64,000 nt of DNA from Enterobacter bugandensis (GTDB lineage Bacteria > Pseudomonadota > Gammaproteobacteria > Enterobacterales > Enterobacteriaceae). Location: contig NZ_LT992502.1 in NCBI RefSeq assembly GCF_900324475.1, positions 1,674,001 to 1,738,000 on the forward strand, given 5' to 3'. The translations under genes and the position numbers were made by a program. The notes beneath the pieces were generated by a model. It was not told the origin of the DNA and made no database searches. It worked only from the letters and a program-made list of their open reading frames with translations. Numbering within the stretch: position 1 is the stretch's first letter; every line of letters begins with the position of its first letter. Below, in pieces: positions 44,563-52,661 of the stretch.

Positions 44563-46146
44563 TCAGTATCCGGCGGCCGCGCCGTTGCTGCGCGGGTCAA
44601 ACGCCCCTTCATACAGCCCGTTGGGGTGCCGGACAATCGCGCCCGCGTGGCCCATCGCTTCGCTAAAGTCCGGGAAGCGTTCGACCTCATGCCCCCGCGC
44701 CCGCAGTTCAGCGACCGTCTCAGCGCTAAAGCGTCCTTCCAGTTTTAAGGTGTCTGAGGTTTGTCCCCAGGTGCGCCCCAGCAGCCAGCGCGGGCGGGAA
44801 ATGCTTTCCTGCAAGGGCACGCCCTGAACCACGTAGCGGGTAAAGAGCGCGGCCTGGGTTTGCGGCTGTCCGTCACCGCCCATCGATCCGTAGACCATTA
44901 CGCGCCCGTCCTTAAGACGCGCCGCCGCCGGGTTCAGGGTATGGAAAGGCTGTTTGCCCGGCGCGAGGGCCAGAAGATGAGCGGGGTCGAGGCTGAACGA
45001 CGCCCCCCGGTTCTGCCAGACGATGCCGGTATCGGGCAACACCACGCCGCTGCCGAACTCGTGATAAATACTCTGGATAAACGACACGGCAAGCCCGCTG
45101 TTATCCATCACCCCCATCCACACCGTATCGCCGGGACCTTTTCCGGTTCCCCACGGCGCGGCGTGGCCGTCGTCAACCCTGTCGGCAAGCGCCTGCAGGG
45201 CGGCGGGATCCAGCAGTTTCTGAATCTCGGTTTTCAGCTCACGCGGGTCGGTAATGTGGGCATCGCGCAGGCCAAAGGCCAGCTTGGTGGCTTCAACGAT
45301 GCGGTGAATGGTGTCCGCGTCGTCGGCCTCCGCCATATTCAGGCGGTCGGTGATGCCGAGTATCGCCAGCGAGACCAGCCCCTGCGTCGGCGGGGCGTGG
45401 TTAAAGATCTCCCCCTGCTGATGCTGCAACTTCAGCGGCGCGGTGCGCCGGGCAACGTGCGCGTTAAGATCGGCCAGCGTCACGGGCATTCCCAGCGTCT
45501 CCAAGCCGTGCGCCAGCACGTTCGCCAGCGGGCCGCGATAAAAGCTGTCCAGACCGTCCTCCGCCAGGCGCGTCAGGGTTGAGGCCATGGCGGGCTGGTA
45601 AAAACGGCTCCCGACCTGGGGCGGCTTACCGTTCACCAGCCACGTTTCCGCGAAGCCGGGGATGGCCTTAAGCTCGTCGAATTTACTGGCCGTGGCATGG
45701 GCCTGTGAGGCCGTGACCGGGGTGCCGTTCTGCGCATAGTCAATAGCGTCGGCCAGCAGGCGGGCCAGCGGCAGCGACTTGCCGGTCATCTCGCGGGAGA
45801 CCTTCAGCGCCTCGTCCCAGCCGCTCACCGTGCCGGCGACGGTCAGCGCCGCCTGCGGTCCGCGATGGGGAATGTGCGTGAGCCCGTCGTAGGCGGCAAG
45901 CGTCGCGCGCGATCCCGCCGCGCCGCTGGCATCAATGGCGATGGGGTCGCCTTCTGGCGGCACGATAAGCCAGAAGCCATCGCCGCCCAGCCCGTTCATG
46001 TGGGGGTAAACCACGGCGATGGTGGCCGCCGCCGCGACCATCGCTTCAATCGCGCTGCCGCCTTCGCGCAGCACCGCCAGCGCGCTCTGGCTGGCAAGAT
46101 GGTGGGGCGCAACGGCCATGCCGTGCGTGGAGACGTTGCTTTGCAT
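44563..46146 (-). CDS. hpxW: HpxW, oxamate amidohydrolase of the gamma-glutamyltransferase family
   Basis: Starting at MQSNVSTHGMAVAPHHLASQ (RBS CGAGGAC) gives 527 residues. The Ntn-hydrolase family hallmark is the self-cleavage/catalytic threonine Thr341 in GPGDTVWMGVMDNSG, with VYGSMGGDGQPQTQA later. Klebsiella HpxW was characterised as an oxamate amidohydrolase, releasing ammonia and oxalate. It is the first gene of hpxW-X-Y-Z and divergent from hpxU. Confidence 0.9.
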   Translation of the reverse strand: MQSNVSTHGMAVAPHHLASQSALAVLREGGSAIEAMVAAAATIAVVYPHMNGLGGDGFWLIVPPEGDPIAIDASGAAGSRATLAAYDGLTHIPHRGPQAALTVAGTVSGWDEALKVSREMTGKSLPLARLLADAIDYAQNGTPVTASQAHATASKFDELKAIPGFAETWLVNGKPPQVGSRFYQPAMASTLTRLAEDGLDSFYRGPLANVLAHGLETLGMPVTLADLNAHVARRTAPLKLQHQQGEIFNHAPPTQGLVSLAILGITDRLNMAEADDADTIHRIVEATKLAFGLRDAHITDPRELKTEIQKLLDPAALQALADRVDDGHAAPWGTGKGPGDTVWMGVMDNSGLAVSFIQSIYHEFGSGVVLPDTGIVWQNRGASFSLDPAHLLALAPGKQPFHTLNPAAARLKDGRVMVYGSMGGDGQPQTQAALFTRYVVQGVPLQESISRPRWLLGRTWGQTSDTLKLEGRFSAETVAELRARGHEVERFPDFSEAMGHAGAIVRHPNGLYEGAFDPRSNGAAAGY

Positions 46147-46181
46147 GAGAAGTCCTCGTAACACTGAAAGTCACAAGGCGC

Positions 46182-46197
46182 TGCAAAAGCTGTTCCA
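46182..46197 (-). promoter_or_regulatory. sigma-54 promoter of hpxW
   Basis: On the minus strand TGGAACAGCTTTTGCA matches TGGCACG-N4-TTGCA with two mismatches and correct spacing, about 36 bases before hpxW. Confidence 0.55.
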
Positions 46198-46201
46198 GTT
46201 C

Positions 46202-46218
46202 TGAAAGAAAAGTTTCAG
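46202..46218. promoter_or_regulatory. candidate HpxU operator 1
   Basis: TGAAAGAAAAGTTTCAG contains CTGAAA-N6-TTTCAG, a perfect inverted repeat counting the preceding C. It lies just upstream of the hpxW -24 element. Confidence 0.5.
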
Positions 46219-46265
46219 TAAACTGGCACGTATAATGAATACGTATAAAGAAAGGTATAATGTGA

Positions 46266-46282
46266 TGAAACAAAAGTTACAG
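46266..46282. promoter_or_regulatory. candidate HpxU operator 2
   Basis: TGAAACAAAAGTTACAG differs from operator 1 at two of 17 positions and lies 7 bases before the hpxU start, consistent with autoregulation. Confidence 0.5.
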
Positions 46283-46289
46283 AGGCGCT

Positions 46290-47129
46290 ATGGAACAACT
46301 GGATGAACGTCTGAAAGCACAATACCCGTCGCTGTCGCCGCAGGAGCAGCGGGTGGCAGACTTTATATTCGACCATTTTGACGACCTGATCAGCTACAAC
46401 AGCGCCGAGCTGGCGCAGCTGAGCGGGGTGTCGAAAGCCACGGTCAGCCGCCTGTTTAAGCGTCTGGGCTATGAGAAATATAAGGATATGCGCGACGAGC
46501 TGCGCACCCTGCGCCAGAGCGGGATGCCGCTCACCGATAACCGCGACGCGGTGCAGGGCAACACGCTGCTGGCGCGCCACTACAAGCAGGAGATGGCGAA
46601 CCTGACCCAGTGGGTCAATGCCCTTGACGCGCAGCAGTTTGCCGACGCCATGGCCTGCATGGTCAAGGCGCGGCGCATCGTCATTATCGGCATGCGTAAC
46701 GCTTATCCGGCGGCGCTCCACCTGCGCCAGCAGCTACTGCAGGCGCGCGGTCAGGTGCTGGTCCTGCCGCAGCCGGGCCAGAGCCTGAGCGAGGAGCTGG
46801 TGGACTTAACGCCGGACGATCTGGTGGTGATGATGGCTTTCCGCCGCCGCCCGCGCATCATCCGTCCGCTGATGCAGCAGCTTCAGAGTCGCGGTATTCC
46901 GGTGCTGCTGATGTGCGAGCCGCAGGCCCACAGCTTATTTCCGCTGGCGAGCTGGCATCTCTGCGCCCCGCTGGACAGCGTCTCCGCCTATGACAGCTAC
47001 TCCTCGGTCAACAGCCTGATCAACCTGCTGGCGAACGCCTTCCTGCATGACATTCTCGATAAAGGCCGTCCGCGCATTCACGAGATTGCCTCCCTCTACC
47101 AGCAGCTGGACGAACTCGAACAACGATAA
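46290..47129 (+). CDS. hpxU: HpxU, RpiR/MurR-family regulator
   Basis: The 279-residue protein has an N-terminal RpiR helix-turn-helix (LAQLSGVSKATVSRLFKRLGY) and a C-terminal SIS sugar-isomerase-like effector domain (ARRIVIIGMRNAYPAALHLR). Klebsiella HpxU was reported as an RpiR-type repressor of the allantoate genes. It lies between the divergent hpxWXYZ and the downstream hpxFGHIJK operons. Confidence 0.88.
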   Translation: MEQLDERLKAQYPSLSPQEQRVADFIFDHFDDLISYNSAELAQLSGVSKATVSRLFKRLGYEKYKDMRDELRTLRQSGMPLTDNRDAVQGNTLLARHYKQEMANLTQWVNALDAQQFADAMACMVKARRIVIIGMRNAYPAALHLRQQLLQARGQVLVLPQPGQSLSEELVDLTPDDLVVMMAFRRRPRIIRPLMQQLQSRGIPVLLMCEPQAHSLFPLASWHLCAPLDSVSAYDSYSSVNSLINLLANAFLHDILDKGRPRIHEIASLYQQLDELEQR

Positions 47130-47150
47130 TGGGGCATCAGACTGGTGCTT

Positions 47151-47167
47151 TGCATTGAAATGGTGCA
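47151..47167. promoter_or_regulatory. NtrC-like enhancer upstream of hpxF
   Basis: TGCATTGAAATGGTGCA differs at two positions from the canonical TGCACTAAAATGGTGCA. Its centre is about 120 bases upstream of the predicted sigma-54 start. Confidence 0.72.
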
Positions 47168-47173
47168 ATTGAA

Positions 47174-47214
47174 CGGGGCGAAAATAGAGAGTATTTTCGC
47201 CCCGTCCGCGTTTT
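47174..47214 (+). terminator. terminator after hpxU
   Basis: The 13-bp perfect stem CGGGGCGAAAATA / TATTTTCGCCCCG has a five-base loop, followed by TCCGCGTTTT. Confidence 0.7.
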
Positions 47215-47252
47215 ATCAGGCTTTAAGAGAAAATTCCCCGCTTCGCCTTATC

Positions 47253-47268
47253 TGGCACATTAGTTGCA
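47253..47268 (+). promoter_or_regulatory. sigma-54 promoter of hpxF
   Basis: TGGCACATTAGTTGCA matches the -24/-12 consensus at nearly every defined base with GG-N10-GC spacing. The expected start, about 47280, is 41 bases before the hpxF ATG. Confidence 0.85.
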
Positions 47269-47287
47269 AAATCACATTCAAAGAATA

Positions 47288-47297
47288 TTTTGTTTCA
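47288..47297. promoter_or_regulatory. candidate HpxU operator half at hpxF
   Basis: TTTTGTTTCA is the exact reverse complement of the first ten bases of operator 2 (TGAAACAAAA). It lies just after the predicted start of transcription, where a repressor would block. Confidence 0.4.
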
Positions 47298-47320
47298 TGT
47301 TAACGTTACGGGGAAGCACC

Positions 47321-48103
47321 ATGAAAAAACTGTTAATTGCACTGGCCGGGGCCGCCTGTCTCTTCACTCAGATGCCCGCAAAGGCTGACCAGCTTCAGGA
47401 TATCGAGAAGCGCGGCACCATTCGTATTGCCGTTCCGCAGGATTTCCCGCCGTTTGGCTCGGTAGGGACCGATCTGCAGCCGCAGGGCTACGACATCGAT
47501 ATGGCGCGCTATCTGGCGAAACAGATGAAGCTCAAGCTGCAGCTGGTGCCGGTGACCAGCGCCAACCGCGTGCCGTACCTGCAAACCGATAAGGTGGACC
47601 TGGTCATTTCCAGCCTCGGTAAAAACCCGGAGCGCGAGAAGGTGATCGACTTCAGCCGCGCCTACGCGCCGTTCTTCCTCGGCGTGTTTGGCCCGAAAGG
47701 GGCCGAGCTGAAGGACGCCGCCGCGCTGAGCGGAAAAACCATCGGCGTGACGCGCGGGGCGGTGGAGGACATGGTGCTGACCGGCCTGGCACCGAAAGAC
47801 GCCAACGTGAAACGCTACGAAGACAACAACACCACGCTTTCGGCCTATCTCTCCGGCCAGGTGCAGTACGTGGCGACCGGCAACCTCGTGGTGGCGGCCA
47901 TTTCGCGCCAGAACGCGGATAAAGCCCCGGTGCCGAGCTTTATGCTGAAAGACTCACCGTGCTTTATCGGCCTGAAGAAGAACGAACCGGCCCTGAAGGC
48001 AAAAGTGGATGCGCTGATTGAGCAGGGCATCAAGGACGGCACGCTGAACGGCCTGTCCGAGCAATGGCTGAAGGCCCCGCTGCCGGCAAACCTTGGCGCC
48101 TGA
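47321..48103 (+). CDS. hpxF: HpxF, periplasmic solute-binding protein of an ABC importer
   Basis: Starting at MKKLLIALAGAACLFTQMPA gives 260 residues with a signal peptide ending AKA-DQ; RBS GGGGAAGC precedes it. It is a family 3 amino-acid-type binding protein: GTIRIAVPQDFPPFGSVG, GYDIDMARYLAKQMKL and VDLVISSLGKNPER. It is first in a six-gene run with two permeases, an ATPase, HpxJ and HpxK. The substrate is presumably allantoate or a related ureide (inference). Confidence 0.82.
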   Translation: MKKLLIALAGAACLFTQMPAKADQLQDIEKRGTIRIAVPQDFPPFGSVGTDLQPQGYDIDMARYLAKQMKLKLQLVPVTSANRVPYLQTDKVDLVISSLGKNPEREKVIDFSRAYAPFFLGVFGPKGAELKDAAALSGKTIGVTRGAVEDMVLTGLAPKDANVKRYEDNNTTLSAYLSGQVQYVATGNLVVAAISRQNADKAPVPSFMLKDSPCFIGLKKNEPALKAKVDALIEQGIKDGTLNGLSEQWLKAPLPANLGA

Positions 48104-48107
48104 GCCG

Positions 48108-48773
48108 ATGACGGAGCAACTTGATTTTTCAGCCCTCTGGCCGCACTGGCCGGAGCTGCTGGCGGGGCTGTGGGTCACCATTCAGCTGACGGTAATGGCA
48201 ACCGTCGGCGGGCTGGCAATCGGGATTTTCGGCGCGGCGATCCGCAGCGGACGCACCACCTGGTACAGCCGGATCTGGGGCGGCTACGTGGAGATCATCC
48301 GCAACACGCCGTTTGTGGTGCAGCTGTTTTTCATCGTCTTCGGCCTGCCGAATCTTGGCCTGAAGATGACGGCGGGGGAGGCGGCGCTGCTGGCAATGGT
48401 GGTGAACCTGGGCGCGTACAGCACCGAAATTATCCGCGCGGGCATTCAGGTCACGCCGAAAGGACAGTGGGAGGCCGGGCGCGTGCTGGGGCTGACCCGT
48501 CTGCAGACGTTTATTCGCGTGGTGCTGCCGCCCGCGCTGCAGCGCATTTATCCGGCGCTGGTGAGCCAGTGCATCATCGTGATGCTCGGCTCGTCGGTGG
48601 TGTCGCAGGTCTCGTATGAAGAGCTGACCTTCGCCGCCAACCTGATCCAGTCCAGAACGTTTTTGAGCTTTGAGGTCTATCTGGTGACAACCGGGATTTA
48701 CTTAGCGCTGTCGATTACCCTGCGCCAGCTGATGATGGCGGCAGGACGCAAATGGCTGGGGGTGCAGGCATGA
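48108..48773 (+). CDS. hpxG: HpxG, ABC importer permease
   Basis: The ATG at 48108 gives 221 residues; a TTG at 48093 is an alternative that would overlap hpxF. It is a polar-amino-acid-type permease with about five helices and the EAA-loop motif GQWEAGRVLGLTRLQTF. It overlaps hpxH by 4 bases. Confidence 0.82.
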   Translation: MTEQLDFSALWPHWPELLAGLWVTIQLTVMATVGGLAIGIFGAAIRSGRTTWYSRIWGGYVEIIRNTPFVVQLFFIVFGLPNLGLKMTAGEAALLAMVVNLGAYSTEIIRAGIQVTPKGQWEAGRVLGLTRLQTFIRVVLPPALQRIYPALVSQCIIVMLGSSVVSQVSYEELTFAANLIQSRTFLSFEVYLVTTGIYLALSITLRQLMMAAGRKWLGVQA

Positions 48774-49429
48774 TGACCACCTTTACCGACTGGGACATTA
48801 TTCGCAACCTGCTGCTGGCCGGACGCTGGACGGTACTGCTGTCGCTGGTGGCGTTTGTCGGCGGGGCAGTGGTAACGCTGCCGCTCCTGCTGCTGCGCCT
48901 GACGGGCGGGTGCACGGTGAAGCGCATTATCCGCGGCTATATCGAGCTGTTTCAGGGCACCCCGCTGCTGATGCAGCTGTTCCTGGCCTTCTTTGGCGTG
49001 GCGCTGTTCGGCATCGACGTTTCGCCGTGGACCGCCGCCTCGCTGGCGTTAACCTTCTACACCAGCGCATTTCTGCTCGATATCTGGTGCGGCAGCATTC
49101 GCGCCCTGCCGAAGGGGCAGTGGGAAGCCTCGCGCTGCCTGGGCCTGACCTTCGGCCAGACCCTGTTTCGCGTGGTCGCTCCGCAGGCGCTGCGCATCGG
49201 CATCGCCCCGACGGTGGGCTTTGCGGTGCAGGTGATCAAAGGTACCGCGCTGGCGTCGATTATCGGCTTCATCGAGCTGACCAAGGCCGGCACCATGCTG
49301 ACCAACGTGACCTATCAGCCGTTTAAGGTCTTTGCGCTGGTGGCGCTGGGCTACTTTATTCTGTGTTATCCGCTGTCGCGCTACAGCCGCTATCTGGAGA
49401 CCAAATTCAATGCCTCTCATCACCATTAA
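48770..49429 (+). CDS. hpxH: HpxH, ABC importer permease
   Basis: Starting in the hpxG stop (ATGA) gives 219 residues; an ATG 18 bases earlier is also possible. It is a second polar-amino-acid-type permease with the EAA-loop GQWEASRCLGLTFGQTL, homologous to HpxG, so the two probably form a heterodimeric channel. Its 3' end overlaps hpxI by 20 bases. Confidence 0.82.
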   Translation: MMTTFTDWDIIRNLLLAGRWTVLLSLVAFVGGAVVTLPLLLLRLTGGCTVKRIIRGYIELFQGTPLLMQLFLAFFGVALFGIDVSPWTAASLALTFYTSAFLLDIWCGSIRALPKGQWEASRCLGLTFGQTLFRVVAPQALRIGIAPTVGFAVQVIKGTALASIIGFIELTKAGTMLTNVTYQPFKVFALVALGYFILCYPLSRYSRYLETKFNASHHH

Positions 49430-50147
49430 TCAGGTGCAGAAGTACTACGGCGATAACCACGTGCTCAAGGGCGTCGATCTGGATATCGATATGGGCCAGG
49501 TGATCTCCATTATCGGGCGCAGCGGATCGGGCAAAAGCACGCTGCTGCGCTGCATCAACGGCCTGGAAGGGTATCAGGACGGGAGCATCAAGCTGGGCGG
49601 CATGACCATTACCGACCGGGATTCTCAGGCGCGCGAAATCAGCCGCTCGGTCGGGATGGTGTTCCAGAGCTTCAACCTGTTCCCGCACATGACGGCGCTG
49701 GAGAACGTGATGCTCGCCCCGCGTCGGGTGCTGAAGAAAAGCGCCGCCGAATGCCGCGAACTAGCCCAGCGCATGCTGGAGAAAGTGGGGCTTGGCGATC
49801 GTCTGGATTACTACCCGTCGAGCCTCTCCGGCGGCCAGCAGCAGCGCGTGGCGATTGCCCGCGCGCTGGCGATGTCGCCGAAAGTTTTACTCTGCGACGA
49901 GATCACCTCCGCGCTCGACCCGGAGCTGGTGGGCGAAGTGCTCAAGGTGCTGGAGCAGCTGGCGGCCGAGGGGATGACCCTGATTCTCGTGACCCATGAA
50001 ATGAATTTTGCCCGCGAAGTGGGCGACCGCGTGGTGTTTATGCACCAGGGGAAAGTCTGGGAGCAGGGCGACAGCAAAACGCTGTTCGCCAACCCGCAGA
50101 CCACGGAACTGAAGCAGTTCATCTCCTCCGTGCGCGGCCTCAACTGA
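49410..50147 (+). CDS. hpxI: HpxI, ABC importer ATPase
   Basis: Starting at MPLITINQVQKYYGDNHVLK (GGAGA upstream) gives 245 residues; the longer frame runs inside hpxH. It is a complete ABC ATPase with GRSGSGKST, Q-loop VFQSFNLFPHM, signature LSGGQQQRVAIARAL and Walker B VLLCDEITSALDPE. It closely resembles GlnQ-type amino-acid importer ATPases. Confidence 0.85.
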   Translation: MPLITINQVQKYYGDNHVLKGVDLDIDMGQVISIIGRSGSGKSTLLRCINGLEGYQDGSIKLGGMTITDRDSQAREISRSVGMVFQSFNLFPHMTALENVMLAPRRVLKKSAAECRELAQRMLEKVGLGDRLDYYPSSLSGGQQQRVAIARALAMSPKVLLCDEITSALDPELVGEVLKVLEQLAAEGMTLILVTHEMNFAREVGDRVVFMHQGKVWEQGDSKTLFANPQTTELKQFISSVRGLN

Positions 50148-50160
50148 TAAGGACTTAACA

Positions 50161-51402
50161 ATGGATATCGCACACTTTCCGCAAATCAACCCGCCCCAGC
50201 GCCTGCTGATGGGGCCGGGGCCGATCAACGCCGACCCGCGCGTGCTGCGCGCCATGTCGAGCCAGCTGATTGGCCAGTACGATCCGGCCATGACCCACTA
50301 CATGAACGAGGTGATGGCGCTCTATCGCGGCGTGTTTCGCACCGAGAACCGCTGGACGATGCTGGTGGACGGCACCTCCCGCGCGGGGATTGAAGCCATT
50401 CTGGTCTCCGCCATCCGCCCCGGAGATAAAGTGCTGGTGCCGGTCTTTGGCCGCTTTGGACACCTGCTGTGCGAAATTGCCCGCCGCTGCCGCGCGGAGG
50501 TGCACACCATCGAGGTGCCGTGGGGCGAGGTGTTTACCCCGGACCAGGTGGAGGATGCGATTAAGCGTATTCGTCCGCGCCTGCTGCTGACCGTGCAGGG
50601 TGACACCTCCACCACCATGCTGCAGCCGCTCGCCGAGCTCGGCGCCATCTGCCGCCGCTACGACGTGCTGTTTTACACCGATGCCACCGCGTCGCTCGGC
50701 GGCAACGCGCTGGAGACCGACGCATGGGGGCTGGACGCCGTCTCGGCCGGGATGCAGAAGTGCCTCGGCGGCCCGTCGGGCACGTCGCCGATCACCCTGA
50801 GCGCGCGCATGGAGGAGGCGATCCGCCGCCGCAAATGCGTTGAGGAGGGCATTCGCACCGACGCCCACCGCGACGGCGATGAGGAGATGATCTACTCCAA
50901 CTACTTCGATCTCGGCATGGTGATGGACTACTGGGGGCCGGAGCGCCTGAACCACCACACCGAAGCGACCACCGCGCTGTTTGGCGCCCGCGAGTGCGCG
51001 CGTCTGATCCTGCAGGAAGGGCTGGATAACGGCATCGCCCGCCACAGGCTGCACGGCGATGCGCTGCTGAAGGGCATTCAGGCGATGGGGCTGGAGACCT
51101 TTGGCGATCTGAAGCACAAGATGAACAACGTGCTGGGCGTGGTCATCCCGCAGGGCGTTAACGGCGACCAGGTGCGTAAGCTGATGCTGGAGGATTTCGG
51201 GATTGAAATCGGCACCTCGTTTGGCCCGCTGCACGGCAAGGTGTGGCGCATCGGCACCATGGGCTACAACGCGCGCAAGGACTGCGTGATGACCACCCTG
51301 AGCGCGCTGGAGTCGGTGCTGAACTACCTGAAATTCACCACCACGCAGGGTGCGGCGATGCAGGCCGCGTGGGACCACTATCGCCGCGAGACGCCGCAAT
51401 GA
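50161..51402 (+). CDS. hpxJ: HpxJ, class V aminotransferase (ureidoglycine-glyoxylate type)
   Basis: The 413-residue protein is a fold-type I class V aminotransferase with Asp174 (FYTDATASLGG) and the PLP-binding Lys200 in SAGMQKCLGGPSGTSP. Homologues (PucG in Bacillus, HpxJ in Klebsiella) transaminate S-ureidoglycine, formed by allantoate amidohydrolase, towards oxalurate with glyoxylate as acceptor. It is coupled to hpxK by ATGA overlap, which fits a two-step handover. Confidence 0.86.
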   Translation: MDIAHFPQINPPQRLLMGPGPINADPRVLRAMSSQLIGQYDPAMTHYMNEVMALYRGVFRTENRWTMLVDGTSRAGIEAILVSAIRPGDKVLVPVFGRFGHLLCEIARRCRAEVHTIEVPWGEVFTPDQVEDAIKRIRPRLLLTVQGDTSTTMLQPLAELGAICRRYDVLFYTDATASLGGNALETDAWGLDAVSAGMQKCLGGPSGTSPITLSARMEEAIRRRKCVEEGIRTDAHRDGDEEMIYSNYFDLGMVMDYWGPERLNHHTEATTALFGARECARLILQEGLDNGIARHRLHGDALLKGIQAMGLETFGDLKHKMNNVLGVVIPQGVNGDQVRKLMLEDFGIEIGTSFGPLHGKVWRIGTMGYNARKDCVMTTLSALESVLNYLKFTTTQGAAMQAAWDHYRRETPQ

Positions 51403-52661
51403 GCCCGGCGGCAGAACGGGTGATGGCCCGCGCCGACGCGCTGGCCACCATCAGCGAAACCCCGGATGCGCTGACCCGGGTCTATCTCTCCACGCAGCAT
51501 CAGCAGGCCAATCAGCTGGTGGGGCAGTGGATGAGCCAGGCGGGCATGACCGTCTGGCAGGACAGCGTGGGCAACATCTGCGGACGCTATGAGGGGGCGC
51601 AGGAAGGGGCGCAGGCGGTGCTGCTCGGATCGCATCTGGATACCGTGCGCAACGCGGGACGCTACGACGGTATGCTTGGGGTGCTCACGGCCATTGAAGT
51701 GGTGGACAGCCTGCATCAGCAGGGTATGCATCTGGCGCAGGCCATCGAGATTGTCGGCTTTTGCGATGAAGAGGGCACCCGCTTCGGCATTACGCTGTTA
51801 GGCAGCCGGGGGCTGACGGGCAGCTGGCCGCAGGGCTGGCTGGAAAAAACTGACGCCAGCGGCATCAGCGTGGCGCAGGCGATGACCCAGACGGGGCTCG
51901 ATCCTGCCCGCGTGTCGCATGCCGCAAGGCGTCAGGAAGATTTCAGCGCCTATCTCGAGCTGCATATTGAGCAGGGGCCGTGCCTTGAGCAGGAGGCACT
52001 CGCGCTTGGCGTGGTGGAAGCCATTAACGGCGCCCGTCGCCTGAACTGTCGCTTCACCGGCGAGGCCGGACATGCGGGAACCGTGCCGATGCACCACCGC
52101 AGGGACGCGCTGGCCGCCGCCGCCGAGTGGATGGTTATCATTGAAAACGCTACCCGACAGCAGGGCGGCAACCTGGTGGCGACGGTAGGGGAATTGCGCT
52201 GTCTGCCGGGAGCGGTCAACGTGATCCCCGGTGAGGTTCAGCTCTCGCTCGATATTCGCGGCCCGCAGGATGCACCGCTGGACAGGTTGCTCAACGACCT
52301 GCTGGAACATGCCCGGGCAATCGCATCGCGCCGCGGGCTGGCATTTAGCGCCGAGGAGTTTTACCGCATTGCCGCCACGCCGTGCGATCTGCACCTGCAG
52401 AACGTGCTGGGGGAGGCCGTAAAATCGGTACAGGGACGCTCGCTGTCGCTGCCCAGCGGCGCGGGCCACGATGCGATTGCCATCGCGGAACGCTGGCCGG
52501 TGGGCATGCTGTTCGTGCGCTGCAGGGGCGGAGTCAGCCACCACCCGGCGGAATCGGTGATGGCTGAGGATGTTGCGCTGGCGATTGAGGCGTTTTCGCG
52601 TGCGGTGATTCAGCTGGCGGATCGCGTTACTCCAGCCCCAGCGTATACTGCGCGATCTTAA
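51399..52661 (+). CDS. hpxK: HpxK, allantoate amidohydrolase
   Basis: Starting in the hpxJ stop gives 420 residues; the longer frame upstream is a shadow. It is an M20-family dinuclear metal hydrolase: GSHLDTVRNAGRYDG, CDEEGTRFG, LELHIEQGP, GEAGHAGTVPM and the late VSHHPAESV supply the metal ligands. Klebsiella HpxK was shown to be an allantoate amidohydrolase. Its last 35 bases overlap the convergent mgtE-like gene. Confidence 0.88.
   Translation: MSPAAERVMARADALATISETPDALTRVYLSTQHQQANQLVGQWMSQAGMTVWQDSVGNICGRYEGAQEGAQAVLLGSHLDTVRNAGRYDGMLGVLTAIEVVDSLHQQGMHLAQAIEIVGFCDEEGTRFGITLLGSRGLTGSWPQGWLEKTDASGISVAQAMTQTGLDPARVSHAARRQEDFSAYLELHIEQGPCLEQEALALGVVEAINGARRLNCRFTGEAGHAGTVPMHHRRDALAAAAEWMVIIENATRQQGGNLVATVGELRCLPGAVNVIPGEVQLSLDIRGPQDAPLDRLLNDLLEHARAIASRRGLAFSAEEFYRIAATPCDLHLQNVLGEAVKSVQGRSLSLPSGAGHDAIAIAERWPVGMLFVRCRGGVSHHPAESVMAEDVALAIEAFSRAVIQLADRVTPAPAYTARS

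Noticed and set aside
46201..46260. TGGCACGTATAATG on the plus strand as a sigma-54 promoter for hpxU
   Set aside because: It has the -24 half but lacks GC at the -12 position; TATAAT suggests an ordinary sigma-70 element instead.
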